Part shown: positions 1-6,588 of the stretch, piece after piece
Layout of the letters: each line of letters starts with the position of its first letter
Numbering within the stretch: the stretch's first letter is position 1
Origin: a virus
IMG/VR virus record: IMGVR_UViG_3300035701_000237
Location: 1-26,685 of that record
DNA length: 26,685 nt
Direction: 5' to 3' (one strand)
Program-made: the position numbers and the translations under genes
Notes under the pieces: generated by a model
Databases searched by the model: none
What the model was told of the DNA's origin: nothing
What the model saw: the letters and a program-made list of their open reading frames with translations, nothing else

Positions 1-1
1 C

Positions 2-346
2 TTGGCAAGAATGCAAAGAGCAAAGGAAGTTGAGGCAACCCAAAAGCTCTTTAAATTTACAGCCGAAATTGCTTCTCTTGTTCCAGACTCTCAGGCAATG
101 GACAACCTTGACGTCGACGCTGGGGTGAGATTTGAAGGCGAAGCAGTTGGAGCTCCATCAAAAGTCATGCGTTCCGAGGAAGAAGTCAAGGCGATTCGGG
201 AAGCAAGGGCGAAACGATTGGCTGCCGAAAAACAAAAACAAGACCTTGAAAGATTGGCCGGTGGAATAGGGCAGGTCACGCCCGCAATTAAAGCCATTGG
301 CGAATTAGGGAAAGGTGAAGAAGGTGCAACAAAAACAGTTCCTTAA
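2..346 (+). CDS. Portal (head-to-tail connector) protein, C-terminal fragment
   Basis: The reading frame is open to the left edge, so only the last ~114 residues of the gene are present. The C-terminal pattern (FTAEIASLVPDSQAMDNLDVD, then a short stretch, MRSEEEVKAIREARAKR, then a Gln/Lys-rich helix) resembles the C-terminus of podovirus-type head-to-tail connectors (T7 gp8/BPP-1 portal family), where a D-x-D motif is followed by an 'RS-ev-x-x-ir-x-x-R' helix. The portal forms the dodecameric ring at one capsid vertex through which DNA is packaged. The following genes (Bbp19-like, scaffold, capsid) are in the order expected for this head type. The TTG at position 2 is not a credible start. 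The family call is from motif memory; the rest of the gene, with the diagnostic core, is outside the window. Confidence 0.75.
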   Translation: MARMQRAKEVEATQKLFKFTAEIASLVPDSQAMDNLDVDAGVRFEGEAVGAPSKVMRSEEEVKAIREARAKRLAAEKQKQDLERLAGGIGQVTPAIKAIGELGKGEEGATKTVP

Positions 347-569
347 TCGAGAACAGATAGATCGTATCCATGACTACGCATCAATATTCAATACCGATGC
401 TGGAAAACGAGTTCTTGAAGATTTGGACTTATCTTTTTGTGGCGATTGCCACGTTAAGGGAGATGCTTACCACACGCATGTAAGGATTGGCGAGAACAAC
501 GTGGTTTTGAAAATAAAACAGATGCTACGAATGGCCGAAATGGAATTAGAGGAAGAAAAAGAAGAATAG
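315..569 (+). CDS. Bbp19-like small phage protein
   Basis: This 84-residue protein starts with GTG at 315 and overlaps the portal end by 32 bases, which suggests translational coupling. The core 'DYASIFNTDAGKRVLEDLDL', a Cys pair (FCGDC), and 'VRIGENNVVLKIKQML' match the layout of the Bbp19-like family found between portal and scaffold genes in BPP-1-type phages (F-x-x-p-x-G-x-x-V-L-x-D-L, then a G-x-x-x-V-V-L-x-I-x-x-M-L helix). The biochemical role of this family is not established. The tail is very acidic (ELEEEKEE). No signal peptide or membrane segment is visible. Assignment rests on motif and gene order. Confidence 0.65.
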   Translation: MKKVQQKQFLNREQIDRIHDYASIFNTDAGKRVLEDLDLSFCGDCHVKGDAYHTHVRIGENNVVLKIKQMLRMAEMELEEEKEE

Positions 570-581
570 GAGGTAATTTTT

Positions 582-1454
582 ATGGCAGACGAAGGAGCAC
601 AGACAACGGGAAGTCGGGCCGGAGATACGGCCGGATCCGTTTTTACAAGGACCGCTCCGGTCGCAACCACTCCAGACTTCGGTAAGGTAAGAGAAGGCCT
701 GGGAGAATTAGGCAAAGACAAGGCATTTGAGCCGATCAAGGATTTCCAGGGATGGGCCAAGAGTTTCATTGATTCTCAGAAGTTGCTCGGAAAGCCGATA
801 AGACTTCCCGAGAAGGAAAAAAAGGAGGAAAGGAAAAAAGCGATTGATGGGTTTATGAACCATCTCAGAACGGAAGGGGACATCGAGGCAATACCGGAAG
901 CACCAGAGAAATATGAAATTAAATTGCCCCAGGAAGAAGGATTTAAACCCAACGAACCCCTTTTGAACTCATTTAAGCAGTTTGCCCACAAAACCCAAAT
1001 GCCCCCATCAATGGCACAGGCAGCCTTTGATTGGTATCTGAATTTTCAGGCTGAAGCCGATGCGTTAGAACAGGAAAAGTTTCAGGAAGTCAGGACCAAT
1101 CTGAAAAAGGAATGGGCCGGTCTCTATGTCCGGCACATGGAAGCCGCAAGAAGAGCTGGGGGTAAATATCTTGGTCCAGATGCGGATCAACTCTTTTCGC
1201 AAATTCCCCCCGAGATTGGCGTGAGATTTGTCAAGGCATTTGCGGAGATAGGCGATCCCCTGATTGAAGACGCATTGATAAGCGGTGAACTTGTTGGGAT
1301 CCCACAGGTTGATGAAGTTAGAAAGAAGATAGTGACAATGATGACCGACAAGGATCATCCCCTGAACGATGTAAGCAAAGCCGGACACAAGGAAGCCGTA
1401 GAAGAATTAACCAAACTTAACGAGCAACTTACCAAACTCGGAGGAAAGATATAA
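582..1454 (+). CDS. Capsid scaffolding/assembly protein 1
   Basis: A 290-residue hydrophilic, Ala/Glu/Lys-rich protein with a low-complexity N-terminus and predicted helical rest, typical of internal scaffolds that template procapsid assembly and then leave. The segment 'EKYEIKLPQEEGFKPNEPLL' followed by 'FKQFAHKTQMPPSMAQAAFDW' and a 'LKKEWAGLY' stretch is the pattern seen in podovirus capsid assembly proteins (P-E-x-Y-x-x-x-x-P, helix, L-x-x-E-W-G). It starts at ATG 582 behind AGGAGGT. It sits between the Bbp19-like gene and capsid 1, the usual scaffold position. The initiation region is identical over 22 nt to that of the second scaffold at 9113, although the two proteins look unrelated beyond the first three residues. 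Confidence 0.7.
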   Translation: MADEGAQTTGSRAGDTAGSVFTRTAPVATTPDFGKVREGLGELGKDKAFEPIKDFQGWAKSFIDSQKLLGKPIRLPEKEKKEERKKAIDGFMNHLRTEGDIEAIPEAPEKYEIKLPQEEGFKPNEPLLNSFKQFAHKTQMPPSMAQAAFDWYLNFQAEADALEQEKFQEVRTNLKKEWAGLYVRHMEAARRAGGKYLGPDADQLFSQIPPEIGVRFVKAFAEIGDPLIEDALISGELVGIPQVDEVRKKIVTMMTDKDHPLNDVSKAGHKEAVEELTKLNEQLTKLGGKI

Positions 1455-1466
1455 ACGGAGGTTTTT

Positions 1467-1859
1467 ATGCCAATGATGACGGAAGCAATCGACCGTGAGG
1501 ACTGGGAATTAATTGATCAGGGAAAACCCCCAAGGAAGAAAGTCAAACCGATTATTCCCGAACCAAAGTTCCCGAAAATTGATGACCATCTCAAATTTAA
1601 CGACATTCTACCGGATCAATTCGAAAGTCTTGTGAGTGCGAAACGCAGAAGCATCAGAAACGAAGACAGGGTTGTTTTCAATGGATATGACGTAATCATA
1701 AAACTGAAAAGGAAAGCCGGAAGACCCTCGGAAAAAGAAAAGGCCCTGCAGACAGATGCAAAAGACAAACTGATTTCTGGCTGGATGGTCGAGGGAGATT
1801 TTTTAAAGTTTTTTTACCATTTCAGAGAAAAAATTGATCTTGATACGATCAGTTGGTGA
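1467..1859 (+). CDS. Hypothetical protein between scaffold 1 and capsid 1
   Basis: A 130-residue protein of unknown function, started at ATG 1467 behind ACGGAGG; ATGs at 1473 and 1476 are less well spaced. It is highly charged. The N-terminal third is Pro/Lys-rich (PPRKKVKPIIPEPKFPK) and likely extended, the centre has a basic patch (KRKAGRPSEKEK), and the C-terminus is aromatic (FLKFFYHFREKI). There is no membrane segment and no recognised domain. Lying between scaffold and major capsid suggests a head-assembly role such as a minor head protein, but that is only positional inference. Confidence 0.6.
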   Translation: MPMMTEAIDREDWELIDQGKPPRKKVKPIIPEPKFPKIDDHLKFNDILPDQFESLVSAKRRSIRNEDRVVFNGYDVIIKLKRKAGRPSEKEKALQTDAKDKLISGWMVEGDFLKFFYHFREKIDLDTISW

Positions 1860-1870
1860 TTTTTAAAAGT

Positions 1871-1992
1871 ACTGGGTAGCTCGAAAGAGTCCAGTTGGCA
1901 GTAGGGAAGACTACCGTAGGGTCCGCGAAGGGCAAGGGGAATCCGTAAGGTCGGGTAGTTCTCCGAATTCGAACGCTACAAGTGTTCAAATT
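1871..1992 (+). promoter_or_regulatory. Structured 5' leader of capsid gene 1 (candidate RNA element)
   Basis: The 148-base gap before the capsid gene is rich in hairpins. An ACTGG/CCAGT stem (1871-1875 with 1891-1895) encloses CTC-GAAA-GAG, a GNRA tetraloop hairpin. CTACC at 1911-1915 can close with GGTAG at 1954-1958 around two mini-hairpins, GTCC/GGGC with loop GCGAA (1921-1933) and CC-GTAA-GG (1943-1950). A final hairpin pairs GAACGC (1971-1976) with GTGTTC (1982-1987), extended by AATT/AATT (1966-1969 with 1989-1992), and ends two bases before the AAAGGAGG site. No open frame of note is present. This could protect or regulate the capsid mRNA; no known RNA family was recognised. Confidence 0.5.
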
Positions 1993-2007
1993 TAAAGGAG
2001 GACTACA

Positions 2008-2871
2008 ATGGCTGAAACAATTGAAACCCCACGGGTTAATCAATACCAGAACACGATGAGGATTCTTTGTCAGCAAAAGGATTCTCGCCTTGAAGGAACA
2101 ACGATCCCACCCGTAAAAATCGAAGGCGAATACCTTTACTGGGAAAGAATCGGCGCAACAGAGGCGGTTGATTTAGAAGTCCGCCACGGTGATACCCCAA
2201 ATATCGAAGTCGATCACAGCAGACGCAGATCGACGGCAGCCCCAAAGGTCTGGGCAACCCTACTTGACAGAGCCGATGCTGCAAGAATGTTGGTCGATCC
2301 CAAAGGACCTTATCAACAGACCGCCAAGATGGCAATGAACCGGGCCAAGGACCGAATCATCATTGCAGCCCTTGGTGGATCCGCATGGGCAGGGAAAACC
2401 GGAACTACGGAAGTCGTTTTACCCGCTTCACAAAAAATTGCTCACAGCAACGTTGGACTTACGCTTGGGAAAATCTTGCTGGCAAGCGAGATGCTGGAAA
2501 CAGCCGATGTGGATCCGGAGATTGAAAGATTTATCATTGCCTCTGCCCAGCAGAAAACAAATCTCTTGACCACGACCGAAGTGAAATCTACCGATTACAA
2601 CAGCGTGAAGGCCCTTACTGATGGGAAAATCAATCAATTTATGGGTTTCACTTTCAAGTGGTTGAACCTGCTCACCAAAACACTGACGACCCGTTACTGT
2701 TATGCCTATACAAAAGAGGCAATCGGGTTTGGAACGGTTGAGGAAATCACGGTTCGATTGTCTGAGAGGGTTGATAAGAACTACGCATGGCAACCCTATG
2801 TCAGTATGGATATGGGAGCAAGCCGGATCGAAGAAGTGCAGGTTATAGAAATCGCCTGTACAGAAACTTGA
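2008..2871 (+). CDS. Major capsid protein 1 (Phage_capsid_2 type)
   Basis: A 287-residue protein whose features follow the Phage_capsid_2 family (BPP-1 Bbp17-like, HK97 fold): an N-terminal 'QQKDSRLEGTT' strand, 'HSRRRST' (70-76), a 'LLDRADAARMLVDPKGPY' segment (85-102), 'MNRAKDRIIIAALGG' (110-124), a 'IIASAQQKTNLL' helix (176-187), 'VKSTDYNSVKALTDGKI' (192-208) and 'FMGFTFKW' (211-218). It would form the hexamers and pentons of the head shell. It starts at ATG 2008 with a strong AGGAGG. It follows scaffold 1 and a structured leader. A second major capsid gene of another family lies at 9820, so which one builds the main shell is open. Confidence 0.85.
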   Translation: MAETIETPRVNQYQNTMRILCQQKDSRLEGTTIPPVKIEGEYLYWERIGATEAVDLEVRHGDTPNIEVDHSRRRSTAAPKVWATLLDRADAARMLVDPKGPYQQTAKMAMNRAKDRIIIAALGGSAWAGKTGTTEVVLPASQKIAHSNVGLTLGKILLASEMLETADVDPEIERFIIASAQQKTNLLTTTEVKSTDYNSVKALTDGKINQFMGFTFKWLNLLTKTLTTRYCYAYTKEAIGFGTVEEITVRLSERVDKNYAWQPYVSMDMGASRIEEVQVIEIACTET

Positions 2872-2888
2872 GAGGAGGTAGAGAAACC

Positions 2889-3125
2889 ATGAGCTTCAAA
2901 CTACCGATTCCTGATGGCAGCAAGGCCAAAAACATTATTTATGTTGCGGCTGACAATCAAATGACCGATGAGAAGCCTACATTGATCGCAGACGGTACTG
3001 GTTCAACCGGTACTCTTTTGAAAGTAGGCGGGACCGGAAGACCAGCAACAACGGCACAATACGGGTGGCTCTCCATCGGTTACGATGCGGACGGGAATGA
3101 GCTTTTTATTCCTGCATGGAAGTAG
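2889..3125 (+). CDS. Small protein downstream of capsid 1 (possible head decoration)
   Basis: A 78-residue protein. The start is ATG 2889, just after GAGGAGGTAGAG; an in-frame ATG at 2787 lies inside the capsid gene and has no ribosome site, so it was not used. The sequence is Gly/Thr-rich with alternating beta-type residues (ADGTGSTGTLLKVGGTGRPA, then YGWLSIGYDADGNELFIPAW), consistent with a compact beta protein. Position directly behind the capsid gene is typical for cement or decoration proteins, but no family is recognised. Confidence 0.55.
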   Translation: MSFKLPIPDGSKAKNIIYVAADNQMTDEKPTLIADGTGSTGTLLKVGGTGRPATTAQYGWLSIGYDADGNELFIPAWK

Positions 3126-3135
3126 AGTCTGGGGC

Positions 3136-3238
3136 GGCCTACGGTGCGACCGTAGGCCAAATTTATAACCCTTCGGGTAATCCCCTAAGTAATTGAGGGG
3201 AACCCCGAAGCCTAAGTTCTCCGGGTGAGATTGAGAAC
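3136..3238 (+). promoter_or_regulatory. Three-hairpin intergenic element before the 260-aa protein
   Basis: Three strong stems fill a 128-base gap. First, a perfect 10-bp stem (GGCCTACGGT, 3136-3145, with 3149-3158) with loop GCG and no real T run, so a weak terminator or an mRNA end-stabilising hairpin. Second, a rod in which CTTCGGG (3171-3177) pairs with CCCGAAG (3204-3210) and, after an internal loop, CCCCT (3182-3186) pairs with AGGGG (3196-3200). Third, GTTCTC (3216-3221) pairs with GAGAAC (3233-3238) right before the AAAGGAG ribosome site. The tract AGTTCTCCG occurs here and in the capsid 1 leader. Confidence 0.5.
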
Positions 3239-3253
3239 AAAAGGAGAAAAGTC

Positions 3254-4036
3254 ATGAGAGAGTTCAATTGTGATGGAATCATTGTTGGGAGACCGTATCA
3301 GACGGTACACGAACAGAGTCTAACCCAAAAGTTTCCAATCGGCACGATCTATGAGGCTTTTGGTAAAAGGTGGAGATATTGCAGGGCTGTTGCCAATATT
3401 ACGCCAGCCCGCAGAGGTTGTCCTACTCTGATTTACAACCCTTGGCTCGATAGCGTGACGGTTAGTGGACCGCAATTTGGTGCTGATGCGACTACTGCTA
3501 CTGGAGTTTTGGGAAACAATGAACTGATTTTGTCATTTGCGGCAGCTTGTGATGTGGCAAGGGCGGTTGACATTTTACAGGATGGTATCATCACCCTGTT
3601 TGATGCTGGCGGAATATTGATCTATCAGTATCGGATCATAGGGAATGATGCCAGCTATCAAGCGACCCTTCCAGATGACCGAATCAAGGTCTATGTGGAC
3701 CCGCCATTAGTGGCAAACATGACGGCAGTTCCTTGTGATGGAATGCCAAGCCCGTATATGTTTTGTGCTGACGGAGAAAGTGTTGGGGCTCAGGCAAGCG
3801 TAGTCTGCGTTCCAGAAATTCCAGTTGATTCTGGTTCTTTCTTCTGGGGCCAGACCAGGGGACCAGCATGGGTCACACCCAGTCCTGGATGGAATACGGC
3901 AGCCACAAGAGAAGCCGAATGGCACACCAATGGATGTATTAAGGCTGCGGCTGGTGTTGCATTACAGCGGGCCGGTTATCTCCTTGCACAGAATGCCAAT
4001 GCCGATGATGCACACATTATGCTGATGCTGGAATAA
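3254..4036 (+). CDS. Hypothetical virion protein, 260 aa
   Basis: A 260-residue protein started at ATG 3254 after AAAGGAG. It has no membrane segment. The centre is rich in Val/Ile/Thr/Ala with beta-type spacing, and the C-terminal part contains Trp/Pro motifs (FFWGQTRGPAWVTPSPGW) followed by a likely helical 'GCIKAAAGVALQRAGYLLAQN' region. It has its own structured leader and is closed by a strong terminator, so it appears to be an independently tuned, probably abundant product. Position between capsid 1 and the fibre genes suggests a head-surface or structural role. No family was recognised. Confidence 0.6.
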   Translation: MREFNCDGIIVGRPYQTVHEQSLTQKFPIGTIYEAFGKRWRYCRAVANITPARRGCPTLIYNPWLDSVTVSGPQFGADATTATGVLGNNELILSFAAACDVARAVDILQDGIITLFDAGGILIYQYRIIGNDASYQATLPDDRIKVYVDPPLVANMTAVPCDGMPSPYMFCADGESVGAQASVVCVPEIPVDSGSFFWGQTRGPAWVTPSPGWNTAATREAEWHTNGCIKAAAGVALQRAGYLLAQNANADDAHIMLMLE

Positions 4037-4044
4037 ACTTTAGA

Positions 4045-4069
4045 GGGGAGGCTTCGGCCTCCCCTTTTT
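4045..4069 (+). terminator. Rho-independent terminator
   Basis: A perfect 8-bp GC-rich stem (GGGGAGGC with GCCTCCCC) closed by a TTCG tetraloop is followed by five T residues at 4065-4069. It lies nine bases after the stop of the 260-aa gene and separates the head module 1 transcript from the fibre genes. Confidence 0.9.
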
Positions 4070-4083
4070 AGAAAAGGTTTAAA

Positions 4084-4215
4084 ATGCCTATTATTTTGGA
4101 TGAAGACGGAGAAGCATTGCTCGATGAGGATGGAGTATATCTACTGGACGAAGAGGAACTTTCAGAAGATTTTGGTTTAGGGTTTACTATCACATTCAAG
4201 GGTAGAAGGAGATAA
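4084..4215 (+). CDS. Small acidic protein, 43 aa
   Basis: ATG 4084 to TAA 4215 encodes 43 residues with an internal repeat of the type LDEDGEALLDEDGVYLLDEEE, then a basic end (FKGRRR). The codon after the end gives the next gene its ribosome site: AGAAGGAGATAA lies within its last codons, and the TTG start of the collagen-like gene follows two bases after the stop. This tight coupling supports translation. Upstream is a modest AAAAGG. Similar D-E-x-G repeat mini-proteins occur near fibre genes of other phages; the function is unknown. Confidence 0.5.
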   Translation: MPIILDEDGEALLDEDGVYLLDEEELSEDFGLGFTITFKGRRR

Positions 4216-4217
4216 CG

Positions 4218-4934
4218 TTGGGTAAAGTTAGACTCTATCCTGAGATCGAAAATCCTGCGGATACAGATGTTTTATACATCGTGGTTAATCCAGACTCATC
4301 CCCTCAATCGAGAACCGTGCGATTTTCAAAAGCAAAAGGACAAAAAGGAGATAAGGGCGACACGGGAGATGTGGGTCCTCAAGGATTGAAGGGAGATACT
4401 GGAGATCAAGGACCGCAAGGTTATCCTGGAGAGGCAGGAGCAAAAGGCGATACAGGAGATCAGGGCATCCAAGGGATTCAGGGAATACAAGGTATTCAGG
4501 GGATTCAAGGTGATGGAGGACCACAGGGAATACCCGGTGTTTCTAATTATTGTATTAACGTCCAGGCATTAACATCAAGTCCTACGGATGGTCAAACGGT
4601 TTATTTTGGGATGTTACCCAAGGCGCCAACCACCACCGCGAATATCAGTAAAATTTATATTCGCAAGGCAGGAACGATCAAGATTGCCGAGATTTATTGT
4701 TACTCTGGAACACCCGGAACGGCGGAGGCGTGGTCACTATATATTAGAAAAAATAATGCAACCGACACGCTCATTGCCACGCTTTCAGTATCTGCATCCG
4801 AAAGGGTTTTCAGCAATACCGGATTAAGTATTGCGGTTGCGGTTGGAGACTACATCGAGATTAAGGGAATTCAACCAACATGGGCAACTAATCCCCTAAC
4901 CACGATTTATGGGGGATATCTCTACATTGAATAA
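4218..4934 (+). CDS. Collagen-like tail fibre/appendage protein
   Basis: A 238-residue protein beginning at TTG 4218, with GGAG eight to eleven bases upstream. Residues ~41-109 are about 23 uninterrupted Gly-X-Y triplets (GQKGDKGDTGD..., including five consecutive GIQ), expected to form a trimeric collagen-like triple helix. The N-terminal 40 residues are likely the virion anchor; the C-terminal ~130 residues look like a beta-sandwich with aromatic-rich strands (AEIYCYSGTPGTAEAW, YGGYLYIE) and are a candidate receptor-binding or trimerising head. The repeated GIQ codons use different synonymous codons, which limits slippage. Clearly a virion surface protein; the receptor is unknown. Confidence 0.85.
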   Translation: MGKVRLYPEIENPADTDVLYIVVNPDSSPQSRTVRFSKAKGQKGDKGDTGDVGPQGLKGDTGDQGPQGYPGEAGAKGDTGDQGIQGIQGIQGIQGIQGDGGPQGIPGVSNYCINVQALTSSPTDGQTVYFGMLPKAPTTTANISKIYIRKAGTIKIAEIYCYSGTPGTAEAWSLYIRKNNATDTLIATLSVSASERVFSNTGLSIAVAVGDYIEIKGIQPTWATNPLTTIYGGYLYIE

Positions 4935-4945
4935 GGAGGTCTAAA

Positions 4946-5317
4946 ATGGCTGTAAGATCATTTGAGGTTATTAGAACCCCCTGGGATGCCTCGGGGATGA
5001 TTCTTGTCAAATGGGAAGGACTGACGAAGGCGACTGACGATACGGGTGAGCCTTTTATCTGTCCTCATTTTGCAGACAAATCGGTTCAGCTCATCGGAAC
5101 ATTGGGAGCAGCGGGAGCGTGTACGATTGAAGGTAGCAACATGAAGGATTCTCCCACATATGCGACCCTGAGTGATCCACAGGGAAACACTCTTGTTCTA
5201 ACGAGCCTGAAGATCGAACAGGTTTTGGAAAACGTTTATCTCGTCAGACCATCGATAACGGCTGGGGATGGAACGACCGATTTAGACGTTTATTTGCTGG
5301 TTCATACCTCAAGATAG
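4946..5317 (+). CDS. Phage structural protein, 123 aa (conserved beta protein)
   Basis: ATG 4946 follows AAGGAGG. The sequence has the recurrent pattern of a small beta-rich phage protein often found among structural genes: 'VKWEGL', 'SVQLIGTLGAAGACTIEGSN', 'YATLSDPQGNTL', and near the end 'VRPSITAGDGTTDLDVYLLV'. Such proteins are thought to be virion surface or decoration proteins, but no experiment is known to me for this family. No signal peptide. It sits between the collagen-like fibre and an exported protein. Confidence 0.6.
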   Translation: MAVRSFEVIRTPWDASGMILVKWEGLTKATDDTGEPFICPHFADKSVQLIGTLGAAGACTIEGSNMKDSPTYATLSDPQGNTLVLTSLKIEQVLENVYLVRPSITAGDGTTDLDVYLLVHTSR

Positions 5318-5400
5318 GAGAAGAGAAAGAGGGAAAACACTTGGTCGATATCAAGAAGGAAATGGAATCGATCAAAGGCAAATTATAAAAAGGAGGATTT

Positions 5401-5730
5401 ATGAAAAAGATTCTACTCATCGTTTTGGCAATGGCGTTTATGGCAAGTCCTGTATTTGCTTCTCCATTTCTTGTGTGTGATCCACAGACAGGGGTGACGA
5501 GTTATCAACTAACTGGGCCAAGTTGGGTTCCAACTGCTCCAGTTCCAGGCCAGGCAGATGGGTCAATTAAATTAGATGTGGCAACTGCAAGCGTGGGAGC
5601 GAATTCACTTACCGTTAAGGCCTGTATAACAGATCCACTTTGGGGGGTGGTATGCAGCGATGCCGTCCCTTTCGTCTTTACAAGGCCCGCTTCCCCTGCA
5701 AAACCTATTGGTATTGGATTAATAAAGTAA
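5401..5730 (+). CDS. Small exported protein with signal peptide
   Basis: A 109-residue protein starting at ATG 5401 behind AAAAAGGAGG. Residues 1-20 (MKKILLIVLAMAFMASPVFA) are a classic Sec signal peptide with a cleavage motif VFA ahead of Ser21. The mature part is beta-rich, with two or more Cys (VCDPQ, KACITD, VVCSD) that could form a disulfide in the periplasm, and it ends 'PASPAKPIGIGLIK'. An exported product inside a tail gene cluster may be a lysogenic-conversion or envelope-acting protein. The function is unknown. Confidence 0.6.
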   Translation: MKKILLIVLAMAFMASPVFASPFLVCDPQTGVTSYQLTGPSWVPTAPVPGQADGSIKLDVATASVGANSLTVKACITDPLWGVVCSDAVPFVFTRPASPAKPIGIGLIK

Positions 5731-5802
5731 GTTGGTAGTATTGAAAAGATGGGACAACAAGTCTCGACGTTTATATGGTCATAAAGTAAAAAGGAGGATT
5801 TT

Positions 5803-5985
5803 ATGAGAACAGAATATCGAATTATTGCAACGATGACTTTTGACAATACCGCAGATAGGAACACCTGGTATGATGCTATTAGGGTGGCTGTTATCAATGC
5901 CAAGCCAACCAAACCAGTATATCGTCAGGCGCACATGACTAAAGACGAATACAATGTACCCGAACCTTTGACGGAGGCGATTTAA
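5803..5985 (+). CDS. Hypothetical protein, 60 aa
   Basis: ATG 5803 follows AAAAAGGAGG. The 60-residue product looks like a small alpha/beta unit (EYRIIATMTFDNTADRNTWY, then a helix DAIRVAVINA), ending in an extended Pro-rich tail. Its stop codon is directly followed by the TTG start of the next gene, whose ribosome site (ACGGAGG) lies within its last codons, so the two are probably translated together. No family recognised. Confidence 0.5.
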   Translation: MRTEYRIIATMTFDNTADRNTWYDAIRVAVINAKPTKPVYRQAHMTKDEYNVPEPLTEAI

Positions 5986-6588
5986 TTGGCATTAACGTAT
6001 TTTGGATTGTGTAATAGTGATGGGACAACCATTGGCAATTACTGGGATTATGGTTGGGGTGTATCCACCTGGAAAAGTGTTTTTAGGGGGGGTGGTGGTA
6101 CCCCTCCCCCTTTCTCAATCCCAGGTTCTGGAACGCAGGTCATAAAAGACCTTTGCGTGTATTCTAAAAGTTATGGTGGGACTCCAGCAAATTTAAGGGT
6201 TGCCCTTTATAAACACCCAGATAATAGTAAAATTTGTGAAGGTTCTGCTCAAATATTAATTAATAATATTACCGCTCGATGGTGGGGTCATGGGCCAGGT
6301 TTAGATAATGCCCTTAATCCATCTGCTCCAGAAGTTACTGCTGGTGATTTGGTGGATTTGGCTTTTAGTCAAGATGGAGACGACATAATGTTGTATGGGG
6401 TTGACGGTGGCGTGCCTGAATACTTTAATGTAGATTGGACCGATTACACAGAAGGATTTCCAGCGACTTATGCTGATCCTACTGATCAACGTCAATATGG
6501 CTGGAATATAAGATGTGGTGTTGAAGCAGCGGCAGGAGGTCTTTCAATCCCTGTGGCAATGGATCATTATAGACAAAGGAGAAATTAA
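5986..6588 (+). CDS. Putative tail fibre-associated or receptor-binding protein
   Basis: A 200-residue protein beginning with TTG 5986 immediately after the previous stop, with GGAGG seven to eleven bases upstream. The composition (Gly, Trp, Tyr, Asp and alternating beta strands: 'NLRVALYKHPDN', 'LVDLAFSQDGDDIMLYG') suggests a beta-sandwich. The C-terminus 'SIPVAMDHYRQRRN' resembles the ends of other phage fibre-cluster proteins. Codons 34-45 contain a seven-G run and a C-rich complement that form a strong hairpin (see findings). The next gene, a long fibre, starts directly after the stop. Function is inferred from position and composition only. Confidence 0.45.
   Translation: MALTYFGLCNSDGTTIGNYWDYGWGVSTWKSVFRGGGGTPPPFSIPGSGTQVIKDLCVYSKSYGGTPANLRVALYKHPDNSKICEGSAQILINNITARWWGHGPGLDNALNPSAPEVTAGDLVDLAFSQDGDDIMLYGVDGGVPEYFNVDWTDYTEGFPATYADPTDQRQYGWNIRCGVEAAAGGLSIPVAMDHYRQRRN

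Noticed and set aside
1860-2007. Group I intron or known riboswitch
   Set aside because: Too short for an intron, no exon split, and no recognised ligand-binding core; kept as an unclassified structured leader.
2036-2335. 99-aa minus-strand frame opposite capsid 1
   Set aside because: It is an antisense shadow of the capsid gene without ribosome site or protein-like features.
4458-4512. CRISPR-like short repeats
   Set aside because: These are in-frame GIQ codons of the collagen-like protein with no spacers.
5338-5385. 15-codon frame starting TTG after the 123-aa gene
   Set aside because: Short, with no ribosome site at good spacing; could be a remnant, but there is not enough to call a gene.
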